This document shows positions 62,701 through 64,000 of a stretch of 64,000 bases of DNA, one piece after another. Made by a program: the position numbers and the translations under genes. The notes beneath the pieces were generated by a model that saw only the letters and a program-made list of their open reading frames with translations, did no database searches and was not told the origin of the DNA. Within the stretch, counting starts at the first letter, position 1, and each line of letters starts with the position of its first letter. This stretch comes from a candidate division WOR-3 bacterium (GTDB taxonomy: Bacteria > Hydrothermota > UBA3072): positions 1-64,000 of the forward strand of contig JBDRZZ010000001.1 in NCBI GenBank assembly GCA_039804165.1, read 5' to 3'.

Positions 62701-64000
62701 CTATTTTATAATACACAATTTCTTAGAGTCTATTAGATCCCCAGCTTTTAATGTATAGAAATAGAGTCCGTTTGTAAGAGACGAAGCGTCAAAATTTACT
62801 GAATGTATACCGCTTTCAAACTCTCTTTCTGCAATCACAGCTACTTCTTCCCCAAGAAGGTTGTAAACTTTTAAAGAAACAAAAGAACTTTTTGGGATTT
62901 CGAATTTGATTTCTGTTAAATGACTAAATGGATTTGGACAATTTTGGAATAACTTGAAAGATGGCGTAGTTACAATTTCTTCTATACCTGAATCCGAGGA
63001 GACGAAAGTTGTTATACTCCCTTCTGGTAAGGTAATATTTAAACTGTCATTTTTTACTACTATATGGTTCTTAGGGGAGCAGTTTTCCGTTTTAGAAGTG
63101 ACATAAGGTATAAATGCCTTTACAGCGCCATTTTTAAAAACAAATGTTAGATTTTTTGTATATATGGAAAGATTTATTGCAACAATAACTATAGTTGAAG
63201 AGGTGCTGTCCTTATAAGCAGAAACATAAATACCATTTTGGGGGTTATCATTGCATTTGATTCTCAGATATCCTGGGCGAATGAATCTGGAGAATTGCGA
63301 CATAACGAATCCACGCTTTGTAACCTCTCCCTTGTTTCCGCTATTTCTTTCTCCATCGCTAATTGGACCATAAAATCGCACAATATACCACCAAAGATAA
63401 GCACTCATTCCAGAAACTAAGCAATCATGAATTTCTTTTCCTGTTAGAAGAGCGGCTTTCCAGGTGAAAATCGTATCAAGATGTTCTGTCATCCATACTT
63501 CCTTTCCCTTTTGTTCGGCAAGAGGATATGGTTCAAGACCACCCCCATAGATATGCCCTGCTACAATATCTAAGTTTGCACAAGCATCTGGATCATTTAA
63601 GATAGGATCAGAAAATGCTTTATTGAAATGATAGGATTCTGGGGCCATTACTTTGACTCCAATTGAAGAAGCATTTTCTTTAATAAATTTCACCATTTGT
63701 GAAGCATTCCAACTGCATGACTCATAAGGAACATTAATATCTGGTTCATTTTGAACTGATATAGCGTATATTGGAGCTTCATTTGCTGCCATATAAGTAG
63801 CAAATGAATCCAAATGAGCTGCAAAATCGTCATAATAATCTTCTAAAAGTTCACCACCAACTGGACTTTTGTTTGTTTTAAACTCTGGAGGTGGTGTCCA
63901 GGGGGATGCGATAATATTTACACCAAAAGAATGTGCCAATTTGGCGGTAGGAACGTTGAGGTTGAATTCGCTCTCTCTATATGGAATCCGAATTCGAAGG
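62701..64000 (-). CDS. GH30 glucuronoxylanase-like hydrolase with T9SS-like sorting domain, partial
   Basis: The gene is cut by the right edge; 433 codons are visible. The open frame continues to the window end (RIRIPYRE ... PTAKLAHSFG), so the apparent TTG start at 63939 is not real. The barrel has SPWTPPPEFK, the acid/base Glu in VQNEPDIN (about 63737-63757) and the nucleophile Glu in VWMTEHLD (about 63480-63500), then AYLWWYIVRFYGP, a beta-sandwich (…LPEGSITTFV) and a C-terminal domain (FKLFQNCPNPF ... LYFYTLKAG) typical of Por/T9SS sorting. It fits xylan breakdown together with the GH10 protein. Confidence 0.9.
   Translation of the reverse strand, partial: LRIRIPYRESEFNLNVPTAKLAHSFGVNIIASPWTPPPEFKTNKSPVGGELLEDYYDDFAAHLDSFATYMAANEAPIYAISVQNEPDINVPYESCSWNASQMVKFIKENASSIGVKVMAPESYHFNKAFSDPILNDPDACANLDIVAGHIYGGGLEPYPLAEQKGKEVWMTEHLDTIFTWKAALLTGKEIHDCLVSGMSAYLWWYIVRFYGPISDGERNSGNKGEVTKRGFVMSQFSRFIRPGYLRIKCNDNPQNGIYVSAYKDSTSSTIVIVAINLSIYTKNLTFVFKNGAVKAFIPYVTSKTENCSPKNHIVVKNDSLNITLPEGSITTFVSSDSGIEEIVTTPSFKLFQNCPNPFSHLTEIKFEIPKSSFVSLKVYNLLGEEVAVIAEREFESGIHSVNFDASSLTNGLYFYTLKAGDLIDSKKLCIIK

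Noticed and set aside
62545-62736. 63-codon plus-strand frame before the GH30 gene
   Set aside because: No ribosome-binding site, no recognisable motif, and it overlaps the end of GH30 antisense.
1-64000. tRNA, rRNA, CRISPR and riboswitch signatures
   Set aside because: Scanning the gaps showed no T-loop/CCA patterns, no rRNA-like sequence, no regularly spaced repeats and no recognised riboswitch cores; a covariance-model search would be decisive.

Overview
The window is an AT-rich bacterial chromosome segment (A+T clearly above 60% by eye) read with the standard genetic code. Three surface proteins end in a Por/T9SS-like C-terminal sorting domain (13547-15814, 44624-46873 and the protein cut by the right edge). 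Together with a class II-type PurE next to PurC, a K+-dependent-type membrane pyrophosphatase, a DUF89 phosphatase, a DUF123 protein and a gingipain-like C25 peptidase, this suggests an uncultured anaerobic, possibly thermophilic lineage of the FCB/WOR-3 (Stahlbacteria/Hydrothermae) kind. That placement is inference; there is no rRNA or tRNA gene in the window to test it.

Left part, about 1-35.1 kb, is accessory and in places decaying. It starts with a frameshifted transposase tail and an alpha-2-macroglobulin gene with a GspG-like segment at the bait position. From 5617 to 11384 runs one tightly packed operon headed by an ArsR repressor: ArsP-type permease, ArsF-, ArsG- and ArsE-like proteins, a zinc ribbon, a free-standing HdrA N-terminal-like protein, a two-cluster ferredoxin, an FmdB protein, a ProC-like dehydrogenase and a permease split into two genes. 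Then come a CPBP protease, a GlsB/YeaQ membrane protein, a ~400 bp relic insertion sequence and an FG-GAP repeat surface protein. Between 18.4 and 22.3 kb lies a Fur-flanked iron-sulfur block in which sufB/D, sufC, two NifX-like genes and an Mrp ATPase are all broken while Fur, a ferredoxin and an encapsulated-ferritin-like gene are intact. Two nucleotidyltransferase toxin-antitoxin-like pairs (17.66 and 25.1 kb) and a three-gene SNF2 helicase-nuclease / DUF1156 methyltransferase / DUF499 ATPase operon (26.4-35.1 kb) form a defence island.

Right part, about 35.3-64 kb, is denser and mostly core: membrane pyrophosphatase, purE-purC, a polyprenol/polysaccharide glycosyltransferase operon, a TPR protein, a C25 peptidase, dnaG-rpoD, gpsA-merR-purH, a plant-polysaccharide and envelope run (GH10 xylanase, CapA, DUF4038/GH140-like, GDPD, UppP), dapB-dapA, a cyclophilin-like gene with glnA, and a GH30 glucuronoxylanase that leaves the window. 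Arginine codons shift from a mixture rich in CGN in the defence island to mainly AGA/AGG here.

Two translation-start styles coexist: genes with strong AGGAGG sites, and a set with near-consensus TTGACA/TATAAT promoters whose -10 box ends only 5-8 nt before the start codon and which have no ribosome-binding site, as expected for leaderless mRNAs. No CRISPR array, tRNA, rRNA or recognised riboswitch was found.
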